Assembly (NCBI RefSeq): GCF_902859735.1
Contig: NZ_CADIJY010000001.1
Span: forward strand, 558,001-622,000
Source: Achromobacter aegrifaciens
Lineage (GTDB): Bacteria; Pseudomonadota; Gammaproteobacteria; Burkholderiales; Burkholderiaceae_B
Direction: 5' to 3'
DNA length: 64,000 nucleotides
How positions within the stretch are numbered: position 1 is the stretch's first letter; each line of letters starts with the position of its first letter. Made by a program: the position numbers and the translations under genes. The notes under the pieces are model-generated. The model was not told the DNA's origin. It did no database searches and saw only the letters and a list, made by a program, of their open reading frames with translations. Below are positions 56,690-64,000 of the stretch, piece by piece.

Positions 56690-56700
56690 AGGAGCATGAC

Positions 56701-57708
56701 ATGAGCGATAACGATCTTTACGCCGATGCCGCGCGCCAGGTGCTGGCGGACCATTGCACGCCGCAGGCGGTGCGCGATATCGAAGCGGGCGGCGACGCCG
56801 CCGGCAGGCTCTGGCAACAGCTGGAGGACACCGGCCTGGCCGACGCGCTGGTCGGCGAGGAAGAGGGCGGTTCCGGGCTGAGCCTGGAGCAGGTGTTCGG
56901 CGTGCTGGAGCAATGCGGCGCTCATGCGCTGCCCTTGTTGCTGGGCGAGACCATGATCGCGCGCGCGCTGCTGCCGGCGGCGCAGCGGCCTGCTGGCAGC
57001 ATTGCATTGGCACGCGGCGTGCAACAGGCGGATGGCGCCTGGCATTGCGCGCTGGTGCGCGGCGGCGCGGTGGCTGACAGTGTGCTTGTGCAGACGGGCG
57101 ATGCCTGGCGCCTGCTGGACGCCGCGCAGGCGCATAGGGAGCCGCAGGCGCTGGCATTGGACGCCGCCCTGAGCTGGACCCCGGCCCAGGTCGCGGCTGC
57201 GCCGTTGGCGCCGATGGACGCGGCTACCGACGTCCGCACCATGCAGGCCTGCGTGGTCGCGCCGCAGATGGCGGGCGCGCTGGGCAGCGTGCTGGAGCGC
57301 ACCCTGCAATACGCCAATGAGCGCCAGCAGTTCGGCCGGCCCATCGGCAAGTTTCAGGCCATCCAGCATCAGCTGGCCGTCATGAGCGAGCATGTCTGCG
57401 CCGCACGCATGGCGGCGCAGCTTGGCTGCCATGCCGACGGCGTGGCGCCGGACCGGCTGCGGGTGGCGGTCGCCAAGGCGCGCTGCAGCGAGGCGGCGCT
57501 GGTGGTGTCCGAGCTGGCGCACGCCGTGCATGGCGCGATCGGCTTTACGGAAGAATACGATTTGCAACTCTACACGCGCCGCCTGCATGCCTGGCGTCAG
57601 ACCGCGGGCAGCGAAGCCTACTGGCATGACGTGGCGGGCGAGGCGCTGCTCGCGCATGCAGGGCCGACGCTGGACCTGGTGCGTAAGATTACCGACGTCC
57701 CGGCCTAA
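56701..57708 (+). CDS. Acyl-CoA dehydrogenase, small subunit type (PimD-like)
   Basis: This 335-residue homologue is shorter than typical acyl-CoA dehydrogenases. Its N-terminal half is reduced, and the clearest match is YANERQQFGRPIGKFQAIQHQLA with AVHGAIGFTEEYDLQLYTRR near the end. The usual N-terminal FAD loop (TEPxxGSD) is not visible, as in small partners of heteromeric dehydrogenases. It lies 11 bases after the large subunit gene. A catalytic role shared across the pair is inferred. Confidence 0.85.
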   Translation: MSDNDLYADAARQVLADHCTPQAVRDIEAGGDAAGRLWQQLEDTGLADALVGEEEGGSGLSLEQVFGVLEQCGAHALPLLLGETMIARALLPAAQRPAGSIALARGVQQADGAWHCALVRGGAVADSVLVQTGDAWRLLDAAQAHREPQALALDAALSWTPAQVAAAPLAPMDAATDVRTMQACVVAPQMAGALGSVLERTLQYANERQQFGRPIGKFQAIQHQLAVMSEHVCAARMAAQLGCHADGVAPDRLRVAVAKARCSEAALVVSELAHAVHGAIGFTEEYDLQLYTRRLHAWRQTAGSEAYWHDVAGEALLAHAGPTLDLVRKITDVPA

Positions 57709-57732
57709 GCCCGGCTCTCAGGAGAAACTTGC

Positions 57733-58518
57733 ATGGCTTTTCTGCAGATAGAACGCGAGGACGGCATCGTCGTCGCCACCATGAACCAGCCGGAGACACG
57801 CAATGCGCTGACCGGCAACACCGCCGTCGAAGAGATCGTGCAGCTATGCGCGGACATCCGCCAGGACGCCAGCGTGAAGGTGCTGATCCTGACCGCCGCC
57901 GGGCCCATTTTCAGCTCGGGCGGCAACGTCAAGGACATGCGCCGCTTTTTCGACGATGCGCTGACTCCCGAGCGCATCTGCGAGGAATACCGGCAGGGCA
58001 TCCAGCGCATTCCACTTGCGCTGCATGGCCTGGATGTGCCCGTCATCTGCGCCGTCAACGGTCCGGCCATCGGGGCGGGACTGGACATCGCCTGCATGTG
58101 CGACATCCGCATCGCGGCCGACACGGCCACGTTCGCCGAGAGCTTCGTGCGTGTGGGCATCGTGCCGGGCGACGGCGGCGCCTGGCTGCTGCCGCGCGCC
58201 GTGGGCATGGCCCGCGCCAGCGAAATGGCCTACACGGGCGAGGCCATCAGCGCGCAGGACGCGCTGGCGTGGGGCCTGGTCAGCCGGGTGGTGCCGGCGG
58301 CGGACCTGCTGCCGACCGCCAGGACCCTGGCCGCAAAGATCGCCGCCAATCCCGGCGGCGTCATGCGCATGACCAAGCGCCTGCTGCGCGAAGGCCAGCA
58401 CAGCAGCCTGGCGTCCTTGCTGGAGCTGTCGGCCAGTTATCAGGCGCTGGCCCACAAGACTGCTGAACATCGCGAGGCGGTCACCGCGTTCATCGAGAAG
58501 CGCGCGCCGAAGTTTTGA
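57733..58518 (+). CDS. Enoyl-CoA hydratase/isomerase family protein
   Basis: This 261-residue crotonase has the oxyanion-hole segments ILTAAGPIFSSGGNVKDM and VICAVNGPAIGAGLDIACMCD, and the IVPGDGGAWLLPRAVG loop. At the first catalytic Glu position of rat hydratase (GADIKEM-type) it has a variant, so activity may be hydratase, isomerase or hydrolase. It is the last gene of the operon, 24 bases after the small dehydrogenase, and would act on the enoyl-CoA. A strong hairpin follows. Confidence 0.9.
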   Translation: MAFLQIEREDGIVVATMNQPETRNALTGNTAVEEIVQLCADIRQDASVKVLILTAAGPIFSSGGNVKDMRRFFDDALTPERICEEYRQGIQRIPLALHGLDVPVICAVNGPAIGAGLDIACMCDIRIAADTATFAESFVRVGIVPGDGGAWLLPRAVGMARASEMAYTGEAISAQDALAWGLVSRVVPAADLLPTARTLAAKIAANPGGVMRMTKRLLREGQHSSLASLLELSASYQALAHKTAEHREAVTAFIEKRAPKF

Positions 58519-58522
58519 AGGG

Positions 58523-58558
58523 CGGCGCTGCCGATGCATTTGCGCATCGGCAGCGCCG
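58523..58558. terminator. 15-bp stem hairpin between convergent operons
   Basis: CGGCGCTGCCGATGC (58523-58537) and GCATCGGCAGCGCCG (58544-58558) pair perfectly around a 6-base loop. It lies between the enoyl-CoA hydratase and SDR stops. No T-tract is present, but position and strength suggest a bidirectional stop. Confidence 0.7.
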
Positions 58559-58565
58559 GATGGCG

Positions 58566-59378
58566 TCAGTGCGCGTCCATCATGTGCAGGCCGCTGCCCA
58601 GATGCGCAGCGCCATCGATCTGGAGCAGCTGGCCCGTCATCAGGTGGCCAGCCGGCGTGGCCAGGAAGGCAACCAGCTCCGCGACTTCTTCGATCGATGT
58701 GGCCCGGCCCATGGGCGTGGCGGCGACCAGGCGGTCCAGCATGGCCTGCGCAGCCTCGCCGGCCAATCCTGGCGTGATCACCGCTCCGGGGCCGATGCAA
58801 TTGAGCGCGATGTCATCAGCAGCCCATTCCAGGGCCAGGGTCCGAGTCAGGCCCAGCACGCCGGCGCGTGCGGCGATGGAATGGGCAATTCCCATGGAGC
58901 CGCGGTCCACGCCCGAGAGCGAGATGTTCACCACCGTGCCCTGGCGAGCCTTGAGGAAGGGATAAGCTGCCTTGGTTACGACAAACACGGCGTTCAGATT
59001 GGTGTCGATCACCGCATCCCAACCTTTGCGGCTGATCTGCGCGGCGGGCGCGAAGAATTGGCCGCCGGCATTATTCACCAGCAGGTCGATGCCCTGGCGT
59101 TCGCCCACTTCGGCGATCAGCGCCTCGATGGCGGCGGTGTCGCGGATGTTGGCGCAGGCATAGCTGAAGTCGCCGGTCAGTTTTTCGGCCATTCCGGCGG
59201 TCTCCGCCAAGGGATCTTCGCGCCGTCCCACCCCGAACACGTCCATGCCCAGCGCCAGCAAACGCAGGGCGATGCCACGACCGATGCCAGAGCCGGCGCC
59301 AGTGACCAGTGCGCTGCGGCCGACCAGAACGCCGGGCCGCATGACCTGGGTGGATTCCATGCAAGTTTCAGATTTCAT
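58566..59378 (-). CDS. PECR/DECR-like SDR enoyl-CoA reductase
   Basis: This 270-residue SDR has TGAGSGIG (26-33) and NNAG (102-105). In place of YxxxK it has S167-I-A-A-R171 in AHSIAARAGVLGLTRTLALEW, which resembles the trans-2-enoyl-CoA reductase (PECR) and 2,4-dienoyl-CoA reductase group rather than a broken classical SDR. The ATG at 59378 has AGGTG upstream. It ends the minus-strand operon with CaiB, CoA ligase and dehydrogenase, which suits an acyl-CoA substrate. Confidence 0.85.
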   Translation of the reverse strand: MKSETCMESTQVMRPGVLVGRSALVTGAGSGIGRGIALRLLALGMDVFGVGRREDPLAETAGMAEKLTGDFSYACANIRDTAAIEALIAEVGERQGIDLLVNNAGGQFFAPAAQISRKGWDAVIDTNLNAVFVVTKAAYPFLKARQGTVVNISLSGVDRGSMGIAHSIAARAGVLGLTRTLALEWAADDIALNCIGPGAVITPGLAGEAAQAMLDRLVAATPMGRATSIEEVAELVAFLATPAGHLMTGQLLQIDGAAHLGSGLHMMDAH

Positions 59379-59401
59379 GAGGTTCACCTGGAAGTAGGAA
59401 T

Positions 59402-60487
59402 TCAAGAGACCTGCCGCCGCCCGCCGCCGATGGCCGGCGTGGGGCTGCGGGGGATGCGTTGACCGTCGAACAGGGCGGGAAAGGCCGGCACGTGTTCGCC
59501 GTTGGCGAGTTCCTGCGATACGGCCCCAGGCCGCAGGCCGCGGATGAGCGTCAGCGCTTCGGCCGGCGCCCGGACGTTGCCGGCCGGGATCTGCATGTCC
59601 CGCATCTGCCGGAGCACGGCTTCGCGGGTCTGCGGCAGGGTCCAGGCTTCCACCTGGGCGTCGAAGTGCGCCGCGCGGCGGATGCGTTCCTTGATGGGTG
59701 CATCGTCCGCGCCGATCAGCGGGCGCAGGCGCGCCCAATAGCTGTCCAGCCCGCCCAGGATGTAGACATGGCCGTCTGCGCAGCGATATATGCTGGAAGG
59801 CGCCGACGCGCGGTCGCGGTTGCCCATGGGCGGATCCAGTGTTTCGCCTTCGCTTAGCGCCAGCGCCGCCGGCCCCAGCAGCATTGCGGACGCCACCTCC
59901 ATCATGGAGAGATCGATCAAGCGCCCGCGGCCTTCGAGCATCGCCATCGCGCAGGACAGTCCCGCGTACATGCCGCTGAACATGTCCACGGGCCAGCTCG
60001 TGGTCAGGCGCGGCGAGCCATCCTCGTCGCCGTTCAAGAGGGCGAAGCCGGATTCGCATTGCGCGATGGTGTCCATGCAGATGCGGTCGTCCTGCTGTCC
60101 ATAGCCGGAGATGAGCACGACGGTCAGGCGGGGATGGCGTGCGCATAACGCCGGGCCTTGCAGGTCCAGACGGGCGAGCGATCCTGGCGCCAGATTGCAG
60201 ATGAAGGCGTCGGCCTGCGCCAGCAGCGTCTCCAGTGCTTCTCGTCCGTCCGGCGCGGCCAGGTCCAGCACCTGGCTCCGCTTGCCGGTGTTGAAGCTGC
60301 GAGCGTAGAAGCTGCCGAAGCTATTTCCCGGCAAGGTACGCACGCCATCGCCGCGCGGCGGCTCCACCTTGACCACGTCGGCGCCGAAATCCGCGAGGTA
60401 CTGCGCGGCGGTAGGGCCGGCGATGAACTGCGACAGCTCGATGACGCGCTTGCCGGCAAGGGGGCGTGGAGTGTCGGCCTCAGGCAT
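59402..60487 (-). CDS. CaiB/BaiF-family CoA transferase
   Basis: This 361-residue protein has ELSQFIAGPTAAQYLADFGA, VVKVEPPRGDG, and the aspartate D139 in ICMDTIAQCESGF at the catalytic position. It is shorter than the other CaiB here (409) and has a different loop after the first domain. Its start overlaps the CoA ligase stop by 8 bases. The operon thus has both a ligase and a transferase able to load CoA. The substrate is unknown. Confidence 0.9.
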   Translation of the reverse strand: MPEADTPRPLAGKRVIELSQFIAGPTAAQYLADFGADVVKVEPPRGDGVRTLPGNSFGSFYARSFNTGKRSQVLDLAAPDGREALETLLAQADAFICNLAPGSLARLDLQGPALCARHPRLTVVLISGYGQQDDRICMDTIAQCESGFALLNGDEDGSPRLTTSWPVDMFSGMYAGLSCAMAMLEGRGRLIDLSMMEVASAMLLGPAALALSEGETLDPPMGNRDRASAPSSIYRCADGHVYILGGLDSYWARLRPLIGADDAPIKERIRRAAHFDAQVEAWTLPQTREAVLRQMRDMQIPAGNVRAPAEALTLIRGLRPGAVSQELANGEHVPAFPALFDGQRIPRSPTPAIGGGRRQVS

Positions 60488-61814
60488 GGATCACCCGCTT
60501 GGCTTTGTGGACGGTGCGCGGCAGGGTGCCGTTTTCCACCACTTCCACGTGAAAGCGCACCTGCAGGCGATCGCGCAGCAGTTGCGACAGCCTTTCGCCA
60601 AGGTCGGCGCTGGCGCCGGGTTCGCGTTCGACGCGCAGCTTCACGCCGGTCAGGAAGCCCGTGCTCGGATCCTTGACGCTGTCGTCGATGATGATCACGT
60701 ATTCATTGCTGACGCCGGCAAAGCCACGGACTACGTCTTCGATGGCGGACGGGAACAGATTCACGCCGCGCACGATCAGCATGTCATCGGCGCGGCCGAG
60801 CACGCCGCCAGGCAGGCGGGCATGGGTGCGGCCATCGGGGCCCGGGCGGCTGTCGCGCACCACGATGTCGCCAGTCCACCAGCGCACCAGCGGGCAGGCC
60901 TGCTTGTCCAGATGGGTGAGCACCAGCACGCCGCGTTCGCCGTCGGCCACCGGCTCATGCGTGTCGGGGTGCAGGATTTCGACGTAGATGAAATCCTCGG
61001 CCAGCGTGGGGCCGAGCTGCGCGGCGGTATCCCAGCCTATGGGTTGGCATTCCAGGGCGCCGTAGCAGTCGAACATCTTGGCGCCCCACAGGCGCTCGAT
61101 GCGTTCGCGCGTGCCGGCCACGCTGGCGCCGGGCTCGCCGCCGACGCAGACCATGCGCACGCGGGATTCGCGCAGGTCGCGTCCCATGGATTGGGCGGTC
61201 TCGGCCATGTGGGCCATGAAGGACGGGGTGCCGATGACGCAGTCCGTGCCGTACTGGAAGATGGTTTCCACCTGGCGTTGCGTGTCGCCGGAGGAGCCCG
61301 GAATCACCAGCGCGCCGACCCGCTGCGCGGCCAGGGTGGCGCCCAGGCCGCCGACGAACCAGGCGTAATTGAACATGCATTGGAAGACATCGCCGCGGCG
61401 CAGCCCCTGGCCGTAGAGATAGCGTGCGTACAGCTCGGCCCAGCGGTCCACGTCATGCTGGGTCCAGAGCACGGGAGCGGGCTGCGCCGTGGTGCCGGAG
61501 GAAAAGTGCACCCGCACGGCCTCGCCGGGCTGGACCGCGGCCAGCGTGCCGAAGGGCGGCGCGGCGCGCAGGCCTTCGAGATAGTCGCGCTTGTGGGTGA
61601 AAGGCAGGCGTCTCAGGTCTGCCAGGGTCATGAGGTCTTCTGGAACGAAGCCCGCGTCCGCGAACACCTTGCGGTAGTGCTCGCTGGTATCCGCGACGCG
61701 CCGCAACTGCCGGCGCAAGGCTTCGAGCTGGAAGGTCTCGATGCGGTCGCGCGACCAGGTTTCGACCTCATCCCAGATGGTACTGGAATAGGGGAGTTGC
61801 TCTTGCTGCTTCAT
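60480..61814 (-). CDS. PaaK-like acyl/aryl-CoA ligase
   Basis: This 444-residue AMP-forming ligase resembles phenylacetate-CoA ligase. It has the ATP loop VHFSSGTTAQP, the middle motif DCYGALECQPIGWD, and the end motifs GGVLGRADDMLIVRGVNLFPS. The start at 61814 (MKQQEQ) has AAGGA eight bases upstream. Its first 47 bases overlap the TetR gene's end. Aromatic or branched acids are likely substrates, judging by family and by a nearby LivM-type permease; unproven. Confidence 0.9.
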   Translation of the reverse strand: MKQQEQLPYSSTIWDEVETWSRDRIETFQLEALRRQLRRVADTSEHYRKVFADAGFVPEDLMTLADLRRLPFTHKRDYLEGLRAAPPFGTLAAVQPGEAVRVHFSSGTTAQPAPVLWTQHDVDRWAELYARYLYGQGLRRGDVFQCMFNYAWFVGGLGATLAAQRVGALVIPGSSGDTQRQVETIFQYGTDCVIGTPSFMAHMAETAQSMGRDLRESRVRMVCVGGEPGASVAGTRERIERLWGAKMFDCYGALECQPIGWDTAAQLGPTLAEDFIYVEILHPDTHEPVADGERGVLVLTHLDKQACPLVRWWTGDIVVRDSRPGPDGRTHARLPGGVLGRADDMLIVRGVNLFPSAIEDVVRGFAGVSNEYVIIIDDSVKDPSTGFLTGVKLRVEREPGASADLGERLSQLLRDRLQVRFHVEVVENGTLPRTVHKAKRVIHA

Positions 61815-62451
61815 TGTTGGAGTCCTTGAGTAGCCCCCGCAGCGCATAGGCCGCGAGGGTGTGCGCGATATCGTCTATCGCCGCGTCGCTCTGCAGACGC
61901 CGCTGGCTGTACCACACGGTGGCCCAGTTCAGCGCGCCAAAGAAGGGTTTGCTCAACATCCTGGCGGGAAGGTCCACGAAGTCACGTTCGCGGATGCCGT
62001 CATCGATCACCTCGACGAACATCTGCTCGTAGTCATCGCGCATCTTCACCACGGACCGCAGCCGCTTGGCGGCCGCGGACGCCTCGAGCAGGTGACGCTC
62101 CAGCCCCTGCACCGCCACCTTCTGCATCGGCAGTTCCTTGAGCAGGATCTGGGTATGGCGCAGCGCCATGGCCGACAGGCGTTCGACCGCCTTGCCGCCG
62201 CCGCGGGCGATGGGGTCGATCTCGTCCGTCAGCCGGGTCATTGCCGCCACCTGCACGTCGAAGAACAGGTCGGCCTTGCTCCGGTAGTGGTGATAGATGC
62301 GGCCCTTGGTGGCGCCCAGGCGTTGGGCGACCGCGTCGATGGAAGTGGCCGCATAGCCGAACTCCATGAAGAGTTCCGCGGCCGCCTGCAGGATTTCCTC
62401 GCGCGACTCGCCGCCGCCCACTTCTGCCGGGTTCTGTTGTGCACTCACCAT
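61768..62451 (-). CDS. TetR-family transcriptional regulator
   Basis: The 227-residue regulator has an N-terminal HTH (AAELFMEFGYAATSIDAVAQRLGATKGRIYHHY, residues about 30-62, TetR signature) and a helical ligand domain of the TetR_C type. The ATG at 62451 (MVSAQQ) has GAGGT upstream; a further in-frame ATG at 62478 is possible. Unusually it lies inside the operon, with its 3' end overlapping the ligase by 47 bases. It probably controls the operon in response to an acyl-CoA; inference. Confidence 0.9.
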   Translation of the reverse strand: MVSAQQNPAEVGGGESREEILQAAAELFMEFGYAATSIDAVAQRLGATKGRIYHHYRSKADLFFDVQVAAMTRLTDEIDPIARGGGKAVERLSAMALRHTQILLKELPMQKVAVQGLERHLLEASAAAKRLRSVVKMRDDYEQMFVEVIDDGIRERDFVDLPARMLSKPFFGALNWATVWYSQRRLQSDAAIDDIAHTLAAYALRGLLKDSNNEAARATPLFQYHLG

Positions 62452-62474
62452 TGCTACCTCTTTTCGGAATCGGG

Positions 62475-63638
62475 TCAAATAGCCAGCTCTTCCGCCTCCT
62501 TGCGTACCGCGCGCGACAAGACCAGCCGCTGGATTTCGGAAGAGCCCTCATAGATCTCGAGTATGCGCTGGTCGCGGTACAGCCGCTCGGCCACCGTAGG
62601 CTTGCAGTAGCCCAGCCCGCCCCAGATCTGAACGGTATTGTCCACTACCCGGTGCGAAACCTCCGAGGCGAACAGCTTGGTCATGGCGCCCAGGTTGGAG
62701 ACGTCTTCCTGGCGGTCATAGGCTTGGGCAGCCTGGTACAGCATCATGCGGGCAGCCGAGATTTCCGTGGCCATGTCGGCAAGGCGAAAGCCGATGGCCT
62801 GGTTGTCCCCGATGGGTTGGCCGAAAGTCCGGCGCGCCACGGCGCGGGCGGCGGCCTCGCGGTAGCTTGCCAGCGCCACGCCCAGGGACTGGGCGGCGAC
62901 CATGATGCGGCCGACATTCAACGTCTGCAACGCCAGGCGCAGCGCGCGGTTGAGTTCACCGACCTGGGCGCTTTCAGGCACGACCAGGTCGAGTTTCAGG
63001 TTCGAGGTCTGGGTGCCGCGGATGCCCATCTTGTCGGAGAGTTCGTCAATGACCGCGCCCGGCTGCTCCTTGTCGACCATGAAGGCGCTGATGCCGCGTC
63101 CTCCTGCCGCCGGGTCGGTCTTGGCAAAGACCACGTAGTAACGAGACGCGCCGCCATTGCCGATCCAGTATTTCTCCCCGCGCAGGCGCCAGCCGCCGCC
63201 TTCGCGCACGGCCGTGGCCTCGATGGCCGCGGCATCCGAACCGGCGATGCGCTCGGAAAGTGCAAAGCTGGTGGCGCGGCCCTCGGCCATTTCGCGCAGA
63301 TAGAAGGATTTCTGCTCGTCCGTGCCGGCCAGCAGCAGGGGGAACGCGCCCAACTGATAGGCGCACATGATGGCGGCGGTCGAAGCGCAGTGCGTACCCA
63401 GGGCTTCGACTGCCGCCACGGTGGCGACCAGGTTGGCGCCCTGGCCACCCCATTGCGTGGGTAGGAACAGGCCTGTGAACTTGTTTTCCACCAGGGCGGC
63501 GATGGTCTCCCAGGGATAGCGTTGTTCACGGTCCAGTTCGGGGGCGAGCGGCGCGAAGCGCTCGGAGCCCAGCTTATGGGCCAGGGCCTGCCAGCGGGTG
63601 GCGGTATCGTCCAGCGTGGGATTCCAGATAACAGTCAC
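62475..63638 (-). CDS. Acyl-CoA dehydrogenase
   Basis: This 387-residue FAD enzyme has LSERIAGSDAAAIEA (a variant of TEPxAGSD), LRGEKYWIGNGG, AQAYDRQEDVSN and EIYEGSSEIQRLVLSR with the catalytic-base Glu in YEGS. The start overlaps the LivM stop by four bases. The set suits oxidation of a short or branched acyl-CoA. Confidence 0.9.
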   Translation of the reverse strand: MTVIWNPTLDDTATRWQALAHKLGSERFAPLAPELDREQRYPWETIAALVENKFTGLFLPTQWGGQGANLVATVAAVEALGTHCASTAAIMCAYQLGAFPLLLAGTDEQKSFYLREMAEGRATSFALSERIAGSDAAAIEATAVREGGGWRLRGEKYWIGNGGASRYYVVFAKTDPAAGGRGISAFMVDKEQPGAVIDELSDKMGIRGTQTSNLKLDLVVPESAQVGELNRALRLALQTLNVGRIMVAAQSLGVALASYREAAARAVARRTFGQPIGDNQAIGFRLADMATEISAARMMLYQAAQAYDRQEDVSNLGAMTKLFASEVSHRVVDNTVQIWGGLGYCKPTVAERLYRDQRILEIYEGSSEIQRLVLSRAVRKEAEELAI

Positions 63639-64000
63639 TTCGAGTTCTCCAGTGTGGTCGCCATGGCCTTGGGACGCTTGCGACGTGTCGCCAGCAGGCC
63701 CATCAGCCCTTGCGGAAAGAAAGCCAGAACAAGGATCAGCAGGCTGCCGAGCACGATTTTGTCGACATAGCCTCCGAACGAGAAAAACTTTTCCTGGATC
63801 AGGATCAACGCGGTGGCCAACAGCGGCCCGAGCAACTGGCGGCGGCCGACCAGTACGACGGCGGTCAGCATCAGGATGAGGAAGTAGGTTTCAAGGATGT
63901 CGGCGCTGACGTAGGCGCGCTGATAGGCATACAACCAGCCCGCGCAGGCCGTGATGGGCGCCGAGAACAGGAAGACCTGCAGGCGCACCCTGAGCGGATC
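63635..64000 (-). CDS. Branched-chain amino-acid-type ABC permease LivM, C-terminal part (5' end outside window)
   Basis: The 121 visible residues are the C-terminal portion of a LivM-type inner-membrane permease, with FSAPITACAGWLYAYQRAYVS (the usual AGALYA helix region), GRRQLLGPLLATALILIQE and a basic tail. Four membrane stretches are visible. The upstream part, including the EAA loop, runs out of the window; the first visible Met-like GTG is internal. It overlaps the dehydrogenase start by four bases, and a Liv-type uptake system for the operon's substrate is implied. Confidence 0.88.
   Translation of the reverse strand, partial: DPLRVRLQVFLFSAPITACAGWLYAYQRAYVSADILETYFLILMLTAVVLVGRRQLLGPLLATALILIQEKFFSFGGYVDKIVLGSLLILVLAFFPQGLMGLLATRRKRPKAMATTLENSK

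Overview
The window is a GC-rich proteobacterial chromosome segment, most like Bordetella/Achromobacter (Alcaligenaceae, Betaproteobacteria). The evidence is six orphan Bug-type (TctC) periplasmic solute-binding proteins, many CoA-dependent catabolic cassettes, and beta-proteobacterial housekeeping genes (htpG, ffh, trmB, ampD, ypjD-like, lysM/kbp). The species assignment is an inference from gene content; no rRNA is present.

Layout. 1-3.2 kb: end of a GstA-like glutathione transferase, an SDR, a shortened LysR regulator and a Bug gene. 3.25-7.82 kb: a small genomic island at tRNA-Leu(CAA). It is bounded by a 98-bp imperfect direct repeat covering the 3' part of the tRNA and its terminator. 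It holds an AT-rich three-gene module (VbhA-like antitoxin, Doc/Fic protein with a C-terminal extension, zinc-ribbon plus HEPN-like putative RNase), a 32-bp perfect palindrome, a decayed conjugation (VirB6/TrbL-type) gene, a GC-rich non-coding block and a HAD hydrolase. No integrase was found. 8-13 kb: NCS2 purine permease, a DKNYY-type protein and htpG. 13.1-14.8 kb: hipBA toxin-antitoxin with four operator-like sites spaced exactly 50 bp apart. 14.9-24.1 kb: a six-gene minus-strand acyl-CoA cassette (ADP-forming acyl-CoA synthetase, AcuI-like reductase, two acyl-CoA dehydrogenases, two Bug proteins) divergent from two overlapping IclR paralogues. 24.3-30.9 kb: an MFS exporter, then a De Ley-Doudoroff D-galactonate operon (dgoT, dgoD, dgoA, dgoK) with a divergent IclR regulator. 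30.9-38.4 kb: GST, ampD, a PP0621-like protein, a CcsA/YpjD-like membrane protein, ffh, lysM/kbp, thiS, prolyl iminopeptidase, trmB and tRNA-Gly(CCC).

38.5-50.1 kb: Lrp and LysR regulators, a cystathionine beta-lyase-like enzyme, a DHDPS-family aldolase, an atypical SDR, a Bug protein, a BisC-like molybdoenzyme and a DadA-like oxidase, which look like amino-acid/sulfur-compound metabolism. A GNAT-Rnk/GreA-C fusion protein and a small membrane protein follow. 50.2-58.5 kb: a GlxA-type AraC regulator divergent from an alpha/beta hydrolase and Bug gene, then an operon Bug-CaiB-ACAD(large)-ACAD(small)-enoyl-CoA hydratase. 58.6-64 kb: a convergent minus-strand operon of livM (cut by the window), ACAD, TetR, PaaK-like CoA ligase, CaiB and PECR-like SDR.

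Most of the window is ordinary catabolic chromosome. The likeliest place for an undescribed system is the tRNA-Leu island, especially the VbhA-Doc-ZnR/HEPN operon. CRISPR arrays, insertion sequences and rRNA genes were not seen.
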